Shown here piece by piece: positions 10,940 to 23,022 of a stretch of 64,000 nucleotides of DNA. The notes beneath the pieces were generated by a model. It was not told the DNA's origin. It did no database searches and saw only the letters and a list, made by a program, of their open reading frames with translations. The position numbers and the translations under genes are program-made. Position 1 is the stretch's first letter; each line of letters starts with the position of its first letter. Where the stretch lies: contig MU404155.1 in NCBI GenBank assembly GCA_022695795.1, positions 90,139 to 154,138 on the forward strand. The letters are read 5' to 3'. The stretch is from Biscogniauxia marginata (taxonomy: Eukaryota; Ascomycota; Sordariomycetes; Xylariales; Xylariaceae).

Positions 10940-11986
10940 ATGGCGAACCCCCTAGATACAGATGCCGGCTCCGAGCTGTTTAGCAGCTACGAGGCCGAGT
11001 TCAAGCTCGTGCAGGCCGACTTGACACAGAAGCTAGACCAGATTCCCGAACTGAGCGGCGAGCCGCGAAAGGCCGCCATCAACCAGGCAGAGCGGGCGTT
11101 GGAGGAGGCAGAAGAATTGGTATGTCAATACGGACTTTCCCATCGGCATTACGATTCCAGCACTCGAACCGTCATCCCTCCTTCGCAGTAACCTCACCTA
11201 CCTCCCTGCATTACATTTTGACCATTTCCCATCGCATCCGCCCAACCACATATCCCCCTACCCCTCCCCCTAAACAATACCAATCCAAACTCGACCAAGC
11301 CAAACTAACCCCGGGTTCCCCTCCCCTCCCCCTCTCCAGCTCGACCAGATGCGCCTCGAGAAGCAGAACATCCCCTCGTCGGCGCGCACGAAGCTGAACC
11401 AGCGCCTCCGCAACTTCGAGACGGACGCGGACCGGCAGAAGCGCAAGCTGCGCGCGCTCTCGGACGACCGCGCCGCGCTCTTCGGGTCGCGGTACACGGA
11501 CAACCCCTCGGGCGACGCCGGCCCCGGCGGCAGCGACGCCCAGCTCGCGCAGCGGCAGCAGCTGCTCGCGGGCACGGACCGGCTCGACCGCAGCACGCAG
11601 CGCCTGCGGTCGTCGCAGGCCCTCGCCAACGAGACGGAGCAGATCGGCGCCGCCACCCTCGCCGACCTGCACGGCCAGCGCGAGCGCATCCAGCACACCG
11701 GCGCCGTCCTGTACGAGAGCGAGGGCTACGTCGACCGCAGCGTCAAGACGTTGAGGGGGATGGCCCGTAGGTAAATGAGCTCTTGCCCCCCCACCTACCT
11801 ACCTCCCTTCCCCCTTAATTACCCACTCGAGGGTATATATACATACATATACATATTATAAAGGAAGAGCTTGAACTAACAAAGATAACTTTGTCCAGGA
11901 TGGCTACAAATCGGGTGATCACCATCGCCATCATCACCGTCCTCGTGCTCCTCATCCTCGCCGTCATCTACAGCAAGTTCAGATAG
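10940..11986 (+). CDS. VTI1: Vesicle SNARE Vti1
   Basis: Exons are 10940-11119, 11340-11770 and 11899-11986, giving 232 residues. Vti1 is a Qb-SNARE that works in Golgi, endosome and vacuole fusion. The N-terminal part (FSSYEAEFKLVQADL) matches the Vti1 three-helix domain. The middle carries the SNARE helix (LDRSTQRLRSSQALANETEQ through LRGMARRM), with the zero-layer Gln expected in the segment LADLHGQRERI. The short last exon encodes a 20-residue C-terminal membrane anchor rich in Ile, Val and Leu, ending in YSKFR. Yeast Vti1 is 217 residues, so length fits. The start at 10940 was preferred to an upstream start at 10868 because MANPLDTDAGSELFSSYE fits the family. The second exon is markedly GC-rich compared with the first. 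Confidence 0.95.
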
Positions 11987-12755
11987 AGGAGGGAGTTTTC
12001 CAGCGTGTGTGAAAATATGACGAAGGGATAGGGGATGTCAAAAAAGGGGGGGGCCGCGGCTGGTGAGGGAACTCGGCAAAGATCACTATTAAATGGAGAG
12101 AGGTCTGTCTTGCGACTACTCCAGTAACATTCACAATGAATTTACAGCTTATATCCCCGCCACCCTCCCTTCCCCCTTTATTTTTTAGAAGGACATGGTT
12201 TTAAACTACGCAAGCAAGAAAGCTTTCTTACATTAGGGGCGTTTTGAGCGTAAAGAGATAAGAGGGTGTTCTTATTTGTGCCTTTTTTTTTTAACCCCTC
12301 TTCTTGTTGAAGGCCTCGGGAAGGTTTTTACGTATTTTCTATTTTTCCTTCTCCAGGAGAAAGAAGAAAGAAGAGGGAATCATCTTAAATCGCAGTCGTT
12401 CTCGTACATAAACTAAACTCAAGAGATTATGGAGTGAACGAGGAAAGGGGCCAAGGGAGTTCTTTTTTTTTTCTCATGAATATAATTCATACTAATGTCC
12501 TTGTTTTGTTTTTTTCAATCGCTTTGTTTGAAACTTAATTCCTCGTAACTAAATCCTCTAAGCCCTGGGTGACTATTTTTATTCTTTTGGGGTAACCCTA
12601 TACTCCCTAAGCGCCGCGGAAACCAAGTGAAAAGGGGGCAGACATAAAACCAACCATTCAATTACCTGGATAAAAGGAAAGACGTCTAGGTGCAAATGAG
12701 TGGGTATCAAGTACCTTTCTTAGGTACAACCGCTGCAGGCGATTGTCAAGCCAAC
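11987..12755. other. Intergenic region between convergent VTI1 and RRP12
   Basis: This 769-base stretch is the shared 3' flank of two convergent genes. It contains T-rich and A-rich runs consistent with 3' UTRs and polyadenylation. No gene is seen. Confidence 0.5.
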
Positions 12756-15700
12756 TTATCTTCTACCGGGAGACTTTGGCTTTCCAACCTTTCCACCAAA
12801 AGCCGGACCTCGCCTCTTCTCTTCGCCTAACCCACGACGTCCGGCAGAAATACCCCCTCTACCACTTCTACCCCTGCCCATGCCACCGCGTTGCCCTCGG
12901 AAACTCGGCCCGCCTCTGCCCCTGCTGGCCTGCGTCTTGATGGCCGAGATATCCTTCTCGTCTACGTCCATCTCTTCGTCGTCGTCGTCGTTCTTGCCAC
13001 GCCTGTTGGAGAACTTGAGACGTCCGCCACGGCCCCTGCGGGCGACGTCCTTGTTCTTGAGAGCCGCAACGTAGGCACCAACACCGCTCTCTTCCCCGCT
13101 CCCACCTGGCGTGTCAATGACCATGGCATCTTCACTATCGCTATCTTGGCCGATGATCAATTTGCCGTCGAGGTCCGTCTTTGCTTTAGACTTTCCAGCT
13201 TTGCGTAGCTTGCCAGGCTTAGTAGAGGAGATGCTAGCGAGGGCCTTACGATCCAAGAGATCAAGAGGCTCGTCCTCATCCTCCATGATATATGTGTTAC
13301 CGCCTTTCTGTGACCTCCGGCGGTTTCCGAGTACTTCATCATCTGAATCCCCAGACGCGTCGGAATCCTCGCTACTGTATAAAGCCTCGTCATATTCGCT
13401 TTCGAAACGATTCCTCCGCTTGCCATTTTGCTGATCTTCTCCATCTTCCACTCCCGCCGCTTTAGCAGCATCCTTATGTCGCTTGCTGCGCTCCTTGGTC
13501 TTGCGGATGTTGATAATCAGTTTTCGATCTGCCTCAGGACAGTTTCGAGCAATTAGGTCAACACCGAAGCGCCGAATCATCCGTTCGATGATGTGCTTAA
13601 CTTTTGCCTTGAAATGGCCTTTGTGCTCATGGCTCCAGACAAGCAGATTCGGTATCATCGAAGACAATCGTGGAATCATCAATTCAGTCGGTAAACTTAT
13701 GACACAGACCTTAATGAAGCCTAAGACGCTCTTAACAATCTCTCGATTGTTAGAGGTCAGGAAGAGATCCATGGTCTGGACGAGGTCGCTCAGAACCTCA
13801 GTGGTTAAACTCTCTCGGAATTCGTAAAGGATGCGAGTGAGGGCAGTGATGGAAGCAGATATCATGTGTGGTGTGCTACCTGCAAGCCCAGCGCTGACCA
13901 TTGTGAAGAATTCCTCTATACTTGCAGACACGGATGGTGCATCATTGGGCATGTGCGGGACCTTGCTATTGTCGATCTGCTTACCTTGAGCATCTATAAT
14001 CTTATGGCCCATCATAACAAGAAGGTCATATGCTAAGGTCCTAGCCCTCTCGTTGTTCTCTTTGCAATAGATCACCACCTCCGATAATACCGAGGGTATG
14101 AAGTGAAGAGAGGTATCAGGGATAAATGGAAGCAATGCCGTAAGGGCTGCTAGGCGTTCCCTCCGCGCTGGGACAGATACTTTCTCTGCACTTGAGAGCA
14201 GTAAATTTTGCAGCTCTTCGTGGCGTTCTTGGAGTGCTAGCTTGCCGAGATCAGAATCGGCAAGACGAGGTATTAGCTTGTATGCTTTCTTCTGTAGTTG
14301 AGGATCATTGTCCTTCACTATGATAATCGCCGCAATGTTGAAAAGTGCACTAAAACTCTGACGGGGCAGGTATGCAGACATAGTGATAACTAGGTCCATC
14401 AGCGTTTGGCTTGTGGACGGCATCTGCTCTTTCGACTTTTGTGATTTGTTTTTGCTTTCCTCTGAGCTTGCTTCGCTTAGCGAATTGGCGAGCATTGTGC
14501 TGACGCGATCGAATGTCTGGATGAGTTCGTTCTCGGGAGTGATGCTGAGATAGGCATTGATGGTCTGAAGTATTGGCCCTCGTGTCTGGGGAAGTGTCTG
14601 GCTGTAAACGTTGAAGAGAACAGCCAGCAGATTTCCTGAGAAGCCCCCAAGGTAGGCAAGATTTTTCTGTGCATCACCTTTAGTAACTCGGCTCTGGAGA
14701 ATCAAGTTATCGCCATCTTCGATAGAAGCAACCGCTTTATTTGACTCGACAAGTGCCTTGAGGGCTCGGCATACATCAAGTCTAAGATCGACTTGCTTGT
14801 ATAGAAGGTTAGCCAGCATTTCTGCAAAACTCTGGTCAAAGGCCAGGGTCAGATCTAGGGGCAAATCGCAGTAGCCGGGAAGTATTGACCAGGTCTGGTG
14901 CACTAAAGTCTCGTAAATTTTGATCTCCATGGATTTCGCTGCTTCACCATTATCGAGAACTCGCTGAAACATGGCCTCACTTAACGGCACTAATTCTGTC
15001 CGGAAATGTTGAAGGTTGGTGTTGGTCGTGTAATCGCGCATGATTGGTAACAACCACGCCCGGCCGGGCTCTCCCTTGACTGGTCTGACGAGGTTCAAGG
15101 GAAGAATTGAAAGAACAGCTTCCGGGCCCATCGCTCGGATTGCTTTCCCAATAACCTCGTCTGCTTCTTTCTTGCCCATGAAAGACTCATTACCTCGGAT
15201 TTCACCAACTGTCCGCACGACGCCCAACATCACCGGGTTGGCACGCCACCTCAATGCATCGAACATGGCACCAAAGACATTGAAAGTCTCCATCCATGCT
15301 GCTTGATATTTGACACTGAGGAGGCCATCGGCAACCTTGGATAGTTTCTCGAGGGTTTTCTCGTCATAAATTGATGGCTCGATTATAATTTGTTCCGGGA
15401 CGCAATTAACCATGAATGAGATTAAACACTCAGACGCCGAGATTCGAATATTGTGCGAAGATGACTCCAAAAACTCGGCGACCATGGAAAATAGCTGTGG
15501 CAGCTTTTGAAATGTCTCTTCGGGCTCAATCTGAGCCGAGACATCGTAGCCTCGGGAAAGAATCGCAATCCATGGTGGCAATAGTTGTGTGTCATTCGAC
15601 GAAGGTCGCATTTCGGAAATGATCTCGAGAAGACGAGGCAATTTCGCAGACGCTACTTCATCTGCCATCCCCTCGAAAATCATGTCGAAAATATCAAAGA

Positions 15701-16544
15701 CGACCATAGTCATATGCTCGTTCCCAGTCTTAGCAATGCCAAGCAGGAGCTCACACAGAGACTCAATATTCTTACACGGCCAGCCCCCGCTCGCAGCTGC
15801 AACGGTCTTGACAAGCTGTAAGGCATGTATGAGAGCGGGATCATGCTCGGACTTCTTCTGTTTTCTTGACGCTGCGGCCTTGCCGGCCAACTCAGATAGG
15901 CTCTGCATGGCCGTCTCAGCACACAAATCGGCTGCGGGGTGGTCGAGAGACGGGCTTGGTGGTGGATTCTTGAGGACTTTTCGTAACGCATCCTGGGCCC
16001 GCTTCCGTACTTTCGGTCTATGGTCCATAGCAAGGTGCAAAAGTCCCGCTACAGCCCTCCGCGGGCTGATTTCGTTCGTGGGAAGTTTCCATGCCGCAGA
16101 ATCTTGCGCAAGAAGTAGAGACTCGAGGCAACCAATCGACGGCTTGAGCAACGGGGCTTCAGCATCGACCAGGAGTAATACGGGGGCGAGCAATGTGAGG
16201 ATCTGGGTGAATTTAGACCGAAGGAGAGGTTCCGGCGCAAAGGGCGTAACGATATCGAGCAGATAAACCACGGATGGGGTTAATTCTTTGTTGACCTGTC
16301 CATCCCCAATTGACTGACCCAACAAAGCCAATAGAGCGGCAAAGTATCCTGTCGGTGTTGGTTGAGTGTCCTGCTCCTTCAGCGTCTCTTCAACCGCCTT
16401 CAAAACCACCACTGTCTAGAGGGCCAAGCTTAGTTAGTCGTTTGCCTTGCTGATTCCTGGGACAACTCCAGATTTTCTCACCTGCTGTTGGCTTTGAAGG
16501 TTAGGCGACCGGATCTTGTCCAGTTTTGCCTCCAAAGTCGCCAT
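12756..16544 (-). CDS. RRP12: Ribosome biogenesis HEAT-repeat protein Rrp12
   Basis: Two exons, 16482-16544 and 12756-16415, give 1240 residues. Rrp12 is a nucleolar and cytoplasmic factor for export and maturation of both ribosomal subunits. The first exon encodes 21 residues beginning MATLEAKLDKIRSP; the 66-bp intron ends at CTAG so that the second exon begins TVVVLKAVEETL. The body is a long run of HEAT-like helices, including the NUC173 region. The C-terminal 200 residues are low-complexity: acidic patches (YSSEDSDASGDSDDEV), then an Arg/Gly-rich tail (RGRGGPSFRGQRGG) typical of nucleolar RNA-binding proteins. Length compares with 1228 in yeast. Start and intron were chosen by reading phase and family fit. 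SEC17 follows upstream in the same orientation, 497 bp away. Confidence 0.95.
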
Positions 16545-17041
16545 CTTGAGGTCAGAATGCGCAAACTGTGTAGTGTTGTTAACAGTTGAATTACCTTGAG
16601 ACGCCTGAGAATTTTGGGATTTTTTTTTGATTCTGCATTTCTTATCGGGGCTTATCGCTACTTAACCCCACCACTCTAAATGTCACTAAATGGAGCTACC
16701 AGGCATGTACCTTAGGTACGTACCCACCTAAGTACAGACATGGAACCTTGGTACATTTAGTACGAAACTCGGACAGGAACCAAAATAAGATGGCTGTGAA
16801 AACAGAGGGAAAATATAAGGAACAACAAGATGTATTTCATGCATGTATTGTCGTAAGAAGAGCCAATGCTAAAACACCTAGGCAATCTGCTTCACTTGCC
16901 AAATTATGGCAAAGTCCTTAGACCTCCTTGGGTTTCGCAGGACGATGCAAGTTACTAACTGAATCTCAGTCCCAATCCAACAGAAACTCCGTAAAGGGCT
17001 TGTTTCATCTTCGGCGTCTCGTATTCCTACGCCCTGTCCCG
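16545..17041. other. Intergenic region between RRP12 and SEC17
   Basis: The 497 bases contain the RRP12 promoter and the SEC17 3' flank. Repeated GGTAC/CCTAAG elements around 16705-16760 belong to the palindrome class noted elsewhere in the window. No gene is seen. Confidence 0.5.
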
Positions 17042-18097
17042 TTAAGAGAAGTCTTCGCCAGCTTCCTCGATGTTTCCCTTGACCCGTACAAGGATCGTAG
17101 TCTTCCATTTGTCGAGCTTGCTCATTTGATCGTACTGGAACAGCTTATCCGTGAACGACTCCTGGTCTTGCGCTTCCAAGGCAGCCGTCAGGTCCACCAG
17201 TAGCTGGTGTTCACGGTTGCTAGGGAATGTTGGGTCGAGGTCTCGGTAGTTTTCCAACGCCCGGTTAGTGGCGACCAAATCGTTCGTCGCAAGGTGGCAT
17301 ATGCCCGCCTTGAGGAAGTAGTCTTTGACGCTGTAGCGCATCAGGTTGTTATTGATAGATGCCGTAGCGACTTTCTCGTATTGTTGGATCGCCTTGTAGT
17401 AGTCGCCCTCTAGCGCAGCAAGGTCTGCCACCTTAAGCCAGAGCTTATTGGCCAACCTGGGAGAGGAAATCAGTCTCTAGGTCTCGAATATTCCCATCCA
17501 ACGCTAGAAAAACTTACGCCGCAGCATTGTCTCCCTCATACCACCCAGCAGCAGCTTCGTAGCACTCGAGCGCGCGCTTCGTATCACCGACCTCAACCTC
17601 GAAGACCTCTCCCATGTTCTCCTTGTGCTGCGCCGCTCGTCTGAAGTTGCCCTTCTTACAATACTGGTTGACGGCGAAGTCGAGACACCTCACGGCGTCC
17701 TCGGGGTTCTCTTTTCGGTAAACCTTGAAGGCATCGACTAGCGTGTTTGCGGCGTCGTCCGGTTCGTTGAGGTTCTTGCTCTGGACTGCGGCCGCCTTCT
17801 CGAATGCCTGACCAGCCTCCCGGTCTGCGATAGCCTATGTCAGTATCGAAGCCGACTAGCGATGCGAGGTATGGCAAGGCCAGCATACTCATCTTCTGCA
17901 TCCGGAAGGCATTTGCGGCCTCTATATATAGATCTGCGGCATTCATATACTTGTCTTCACGGCCGCCAAAGAGGCTAAAGCCGCCGGACGCTGAGGAAAG
18001 CGCCTTGTCTGCCTGTATCCGAAGTCAGCGCCAGCGAGGCGGGGGGCGGGGCAGCATGTTCGACCTTCTGCAGCAGAGCGCGAGGATCCCCTGACAT
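17042..18097 (-). CDS. SEC17: Alpha-SNAP, SNARE disassembly adaptor
   Basis: Exons in reading order are 18065-18097, 17889-18012, 17518-17824 and 17042-17456, giving 292 residues, the same length as yeast Sec17. Alpha-SNAP recruits the ATPase NSF (Sec18) to SNARE complexes so that they can be recycled. Family features include the N-terminal SGDPRALLQKADKALSS, YIEAANAFRMQKM, a run of TPR-like helices (EAGQAFEKAA, ALECYEAAAGWY, LAALEGDYYKAIQQYE) and the acidic C-terminus. The first intron uses an unusual GTCGAA donor but restores the family join and keeps phase 0. The start was chosen because the 11-residue first exon matches the family N-terminus. Confidence 0.95.
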
Positions 18098-19926
18098 GGT
18101 GATAGAATTCTGTGTGTAGTTTGTATTGAAGGCAAGGTAGTATTCGGATGCTCAATTTCGGTCGCGAGAGTGAAATGGGTTGCGTTAGGTATTTTATAAC
18201 AAAGAAAAGGTGGCTTGGGTTGTTGCGTGGTTGATGTTACTCGTTTGGCTCAGCTCAAACGTGGATGTGAACAAGTGAGCAAGTGGCTATGACATCGCAC
18301 CCCCCCCCCCGGTCGAGCTCCGTTTTTATACCTCCTAAGTCTCTACTACTTGTCCTTTACAGGCTAACACCTATTCGCGCAACAGAGAAATCTGGCTACA
18401 AGCCGAGAAGAAACTTAAAAAAAACCTAAAAGTTCACGACGTCCTTGGTAATTGATTATCTATCTACTTGGTCCATATATTTTATGTAATATCTCGCGAG
18501 TCTAAATTTATATGAACCACCCCGGGAATCTCTGAACCGCTATTTCATGTGTACAAGGCAATTGATGTATCTTCTACTTGCTGCACTCAGAACCCTGGTT
18601 GTTTCTGCCTGCAGGAGTATCGAGTCCAAGACAACATTCGTCTTCATGTGTATGTACCTATGGACATGTAGGCTGTTACATGTACCTAAGTCGCTTGGCT
18701 AATACCTTAGGTAACACGTTCTCTCTGAATAGGAAACTCGTTGAAGATGTATCATCAACGAAGGTCTGCCCAGGTACCTTAGTAAGGTATCAGGTCAGTA
18801 TTTCGTGCCTGGTGAAGATAGTATCGTCTGAATAGATTCAGCTTTCAGAGTGGATTAGTAGTATATGTATTAGGTGGGAGCACTCTCGCTAAACCAGCCT
18901 CTTGAGACGCAGTCTGAAGCTCCAGGCTAGTGATGAGCCTCGATTTCGGGGCTGAGTGGTTAAATTGTAAGTCTCCTAGATCTTTCATCATATCTATCTC
19001 GTATAACGACGCATCAATATAGAGCTCGCCCCATCATACCATCCACAAAGATAGCGAAATGCAACTACTTGCCTCGCCGACTTCGTGACAAGCCTCGAGT
19101 TAGTGTGCAAGAGCCTAATGCCAATGGGCCAAGAATAGGAATTGTGGGATATTACTATAATTTCTTATCACCACCTCGGCCACCGTTGGGTGCACCTCAA
19201 TGGCCAACCTCTCTTCTATGCAGACGGTCCTTTCATTGCTGCCATGATGTGGGAGTACGTGCATAGTAGAAAGCTAGGTGCTGGGAGATATCATTTAAAC
19301 TTGCCAGGAGGTAAGGCAAAGTAACAATTAAATGTGAGTCGCACGGTAAGTAAAAGCCGCGGCTCATGTCACATGACGTTGCCGCAGTCAAAGCTTACAG
19401 GTAGGTACTACATGTACCTATGTGCCGTCGGCTGTAGGTGGGGCGGTTGTAGTTTAACTTCCCCCTCCATTTCTATTCAACGACGATTAGGTATTGCACA
19501 GAGGTCAGCTTACTATAGGACTCCACTTTATAGCGGCGGGATCGAGACTGGAGCTCACCTTTAGTTCAGCTCCAGATACATTATTAGACCACGTTGAGTC
19601 CCTTTTTGTCTCTTTGTCGTTCCCTCCACAACTACGCGACACCGGTATTCTACAACGTTCGGTTGCGATTAGCCCAAGGCATACATATACCTATACCTAT
19701 ACCTACCTACCTATTGGTCTGACCCTCACCTCAATCTGTTCGGAACCCGTCGGAACCCGTCCTTGTCTAATTGGTCGTCATTGCTTGACTGCTCTAGACA
19801 CTATTCAGATTAGACAACGATCACTTCATAACGTTTCTGTATTTGCGCTACACCAAGTACTAGGTTCTAGTTCCTAGCTCAGGAGCATAGTCGGGGGCTT
19901 AACACGACGAGAGCTAGGCACGGCCC
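18098..19926. other. Intergenic region between divergent SEC17 and FAD synthase
   Basis: About 1.8 kb with no recognisable gene. It holds an 11-base C run (18300-18310), CCTAGGT/GGTACC-type palindromes (18700-18790), TACCTA repeats near 19690-19712, and two tandem copies of an 11-mer near 19740 (CGGAACCCGTC). A patch near 18950 resembles the first half of a tRNA but lacks the rest. Confidence 0.5.
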
Positions 19927-21243
19927 ATGATGATACAAGACTACAGCGAGCACGCTGCTGCTGCCTCACGGACAAAGCCGGCGCTCAATGGCCACCCTAC
20001 GAAGCCTGACTCGCCTCCACGCTCCTTGCACGACGTGTGTTTGAAGCTAAGGGAGAGAGTTGATGCCTTCTTAGCGGAGGAGCCGGAGACGCCTCTACTT
20101 CGTAATGTGCAGGCGCAAGTGCGCGTGTCAATGGGCGTGGTGGAGGAAGCGTTAAGCAGATACCGGTGCGTCATTCTCCTGTTCCTCGTCCACCTGGAGT
20201 GCCATTCCGTATTAGCTAACGCTTTCATGCGCAGGCTCGAGCAGATGGCTCTCTCGTACAACGGTGGGAAAGACTGTACGTGCTAGGGGCTTATGGCTCC
20301 AATTCCTATCTCTCTAGGACAGAGGCTGACTCCTAATCTACAGGTCTTGTGCTCCTCGTTATAATCCTAGCCTGCCTTGCACGGCACTTCCCCTCGCCCT
20401 CCAAAACCCCTTCTAAAGCGAACATGCAGAACGGGTCCGCCAACCCCGCACCCCTCCCGGACAAGTTCCAGTCTATCTATATTGTCTCCCCGCACCCCTT
20501 CCCTGAAATTGACACCTTTGTCGCCTCGTCGAGCGCTGAATACCATCTCGAAGTCGCGCGCTATGTGTTGCCGATGAAGAAAGGGCTTGAGGTGTACCTA
20601 GCGGAGCGCCCAAGTATACAAGCTGTTTTTGTAGGAACCCGGAGGACCGATCCGCATGGTGAGAATTTAAAACACTTTGACCCGACGGACGCGGACTGGC
20701 CAGATTTTATGCGGGTGCATCCGGTAATTGACTGGCACTATGGTACGTAGCCCATGTGCACAGCCCCCGAGGCTTTTTGGATACCTCTAGAACGCCCCTG
20801 GAGTTATACGTTCTAGAGTCAGGCTCCATAGCCTTCAAGATACCTCAGATCCAGCATTGGCTAACCACGGAAATTTGAACAGCGGAGATTTGGGCAGTAA
20901 GTGCTAATCCTAGGCTTCCTGGCTATTCAGGGGAGGAAAAGGAATGACGGTTAAAGAGGCGGGGGTATCACGAAACAAGGCTAATGATATATTAGTTCAT
21001 CCGACATTTAGGGCTTTCATATTGTCCTCTATATGACCAGGTAAGTTAGGTCCCAAGAGGCGAAGATAAAGGTGTAGAGTTGCCATACTAATGGTGTCGA
21101 AGGGGTATACGAGCCTAGGTGGGAAACGGGATACACATCCAAATCCTCATCTAAAGAAGGTAGGGGGCGAGAACGGAGAGATATTCCGACCCGCCTACGA
21201 ACTGATAGGAGATGACGAAGAACGGCTGGGTAGGGACAAATGA
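19927..21243 (+). CDS. FAD1: FAD synthase (FMN adenylyltransferase)
   Basis: Six exons, 19927-20165, 20235-20275, 20344-20742, 20883-20896, 20996-21040 and 21103-21243, give 292 residues. The enzyme adenylates FMN with ATP to make FAD and belongs to the PAPS-reductase-like ATP pyrophosphatase fold. The ATP-binding loop reads ALSYNGGKDCLVLL. Later motifs are VFVGTRRTDPHG, FMRVHPVIDWHY, AEIWAFIRHLGLSYCPLYDQ, GYTSLGG and THPNP, ending FRPAYELIGDDEERLGR. Exon 4 is only 14 nt but encodes the invariant EIWA part and is bounded by GAACAG and GTAAGT; without it the frame breaks. Two ATGs in a row open the frame and the first was used. Yeast Fad1 is 306 residues. Function is well supported. Confidence 0.93.
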
Positions 21244-21943
21244 TGTAGTGATGAGTTTTGTAAGGTCAGGGGTAACGCATCATGGTTAGAACCATTTGTA
21301 CCAAACATAGATTTACGGCGCCATTCATCGATAAGTCACACGAGTTTTAGACATCAATAAAAAAAGACATTGAATAGGTATGGACTTGAACTTTCTTGAA
21401 CCGCGACGCCTAAAACAATATCGGCCACAGCCGTAAAGCAAGAACCTTAACAAATAAGAGCACTAGAAAGATGAGGCTAAAAGTCTGTCCCACCAAGGCT
21501 GGTAGACTACGGTTGACATCTGCAGCGGCTAATCCTGCCAAGTCGGGCTCCTAAGCACTTAGCTACAAGGTAACCTACCCAAGGTACTGTACCTCCTAGC
21601 TTAGACTAGCCTAATTCTGACCCTTTTTTTTTCTTCAACCCTTCAATGATTGTCTATCACTTACATAATTACGTCTAACATCTACCTTTTCATTACCTAC
21701 CGACTTCTATCAACTTCAAAAGACACACTATCTGTCTGAGAAACCGTCTCGAGCCTAATTGAAGCTACGTAAATTGAGCTTTGTAGCACGATTTGGTAAT
21801 ATACCACCTACATACCTAGGTACCTACCTACCTGCCGAATAGTGCTCTCAAAGTTTTCCCCCTCCTGCGGAATTCAGGATCTTCAAAGAGGGGGAGAGAG
21901 AGAGGAAGAAAGGAAGGAAGGAAGGAAACGACATATACGGAAA
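21244..21943. other. Intergenic region upstream of Gta3
   Basis: These 700 bases carry no gene. They include a perfect CCTAGGTACCTACCTACC-type cluster near 21815-21835 and a purine-rich leader (21886-21930) directly before the next start codon. Confidence 0.5.
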
Positions 21944-22654
21944 ATGAACACCACACCACGCATTCTTACCCAAAGCCGCCTCGCGGCACCCTCCCAAACA
22001 CGCCTCCTCTCCTCTTCCTCTTCCTCCTCCCCATCCCCATCCCCATCCCTATCCCAACTCACAACCCTCCTATCAAAGCCAACCTGGTCCGTCCGCTCCC
22101 TCCTCCCCTCCCCCTCCCCTTCATCCCCATCCCCTTCATCCCCCTCCCAACCCAAAATAACCCCCCAAACCCTCCACCACCTCCTCCGCCTCTCAGCCCT
22201 ACCCCTCCCATCATCCACCGCCGCCGCCAACAACAAAAACAACGAAGAAGAAGAAGAAGAAGCCTCCCTCCTCGCGACGCTAGACTCGCAGCTCGGCTTC
22301 GTGCGCGCCGTGCGCGGCGTCGACACGCGCGGCGTGGAGCCGCTGCGCGCCATACGCGACGAGACGCGCGCGGGGCTGGAGCGGCAGACGGTCGGGGTCG
22401 CGGCGCTGAGGGGGGCGCTCGGCCGCGAGGTGGTGGTGGGGCACGCGCGGAGGCCGCGGCGGCGGCGGCGGCGGGGAGAGGAAAAGGGGGCCCAGGAGGA
22501 GGACGAGGAGAATAATTGGGATGTGCTGGGCGGTGCGAGCGAGACTGCTGCTGCGAGGTATTTCGTGGTTAGGGCCGGAAGTGATGGCGGCGGCGATGCT
22601 GGTAGTGGTAGCAGTGCTGGTAGTTCAAAGAATGGAGATTCGCATCTAATCTAA
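21944..22654 (+). CDS. Mitochondrial glutamyl-tRNA(Gln) amidotransferase subunit, Gta3 type
   Basis: A single exon of 236 residues. Gta3/GatC-like subunits help convert Glu-tRNA(Gln) to Gln-tRNA(Gln) in mitochondria together with GatA and GatB. The family features are LLSKPTWSVRSLLP, ITPQTLHHLLRLSALPLP, LLATLDSQLGFVRAVRGVDT, GVEPLRAIRDET, VVGHARRPRRR and the C-terminal WDVLGG and RYFVV. The N-terminus (MNTTPRILTQSRLAAP) is basic and Ser-rich, as expected for a mitochondrial presequence. The start at 21944 was preferred to upstream in-frame codons because of that presequence. Long Ser-Pro and Glu runs interrupt the conserved blocks. Yeast symbol GTF1 and fission yeast gta3 name counterparts; I leave the symbol blank because naming differs among fungi. 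Confidence 0.8.
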   Translation: MNTTPRILTQSRLAAPSQTRLLSSSSSSSPSPSPSLSQLTTLLSKPTWSVRSLLPSPSPSSPSPSSPSQPKITPQTLHHLLRLSALPLPSSTAAANNKNNEEEEEEASLLATLDSQLGFVRAVRGVDTRGVEPLRAIRDETRAGLERQTVGVAALRGALGREVVVGHARRPRRRRRRGEEKGAQEEDEENNWDVLGGASETAAARYFVVRAGSDGGGDAGSGSSAGSSKNGDSHLI

Positions 22655-23022
22655 GACGGGCCGGACAAGGGATGTACATGCACGGATTCGATATCTTAAG
22701 GACGACATTACGGTAGTGCAAGCGGATAGAAGTAATAAGCTGCTTCATAAAAGAGAAATACATTCATCGAGGATCGCGTGGGCGTTTTGCTCTATCTATG
22801 GTTGTGTGGGGGCGGATCGGTGCCCTCTGGTATATACTCCCATCTTTCAATGCCGCCGAGGGAAATCTAATCATGCATCTAACAGGCTGCCCATCCATCT
22901 ATGAGCTGTCCTGGAAGCCATTCGCCATGTTCTATATTATACACTATCATATCACATTTGCCTGTTCCTAGCCACTACCATACGCAAATTCATGGTGCTA
23001 GAAGTGGTGTCTCCATGAACCT
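22655..23022. other. Short convergent intergenic region
   Basis: The 368 bases between the Gta3 stop and the DUF726 stop hold 3' flanks only. Nothing else is recognised. Confidence 0.5.

Noticed and set aside
15589..16266. 225-codon ORF on the plus strand within RRP12
   Set aside because: It lies antisense to well-conserved RRP12 coding sequence and has no family pattern; it is a shadow frame.
18945..19020. tRNA-like A-box (GGGCTGAGTGGTTA)
   Set aside because: The first half resembles a Ser/Leu tRNA D-arm, but no B-box, anticodon stem or matching acceptor stem follows.
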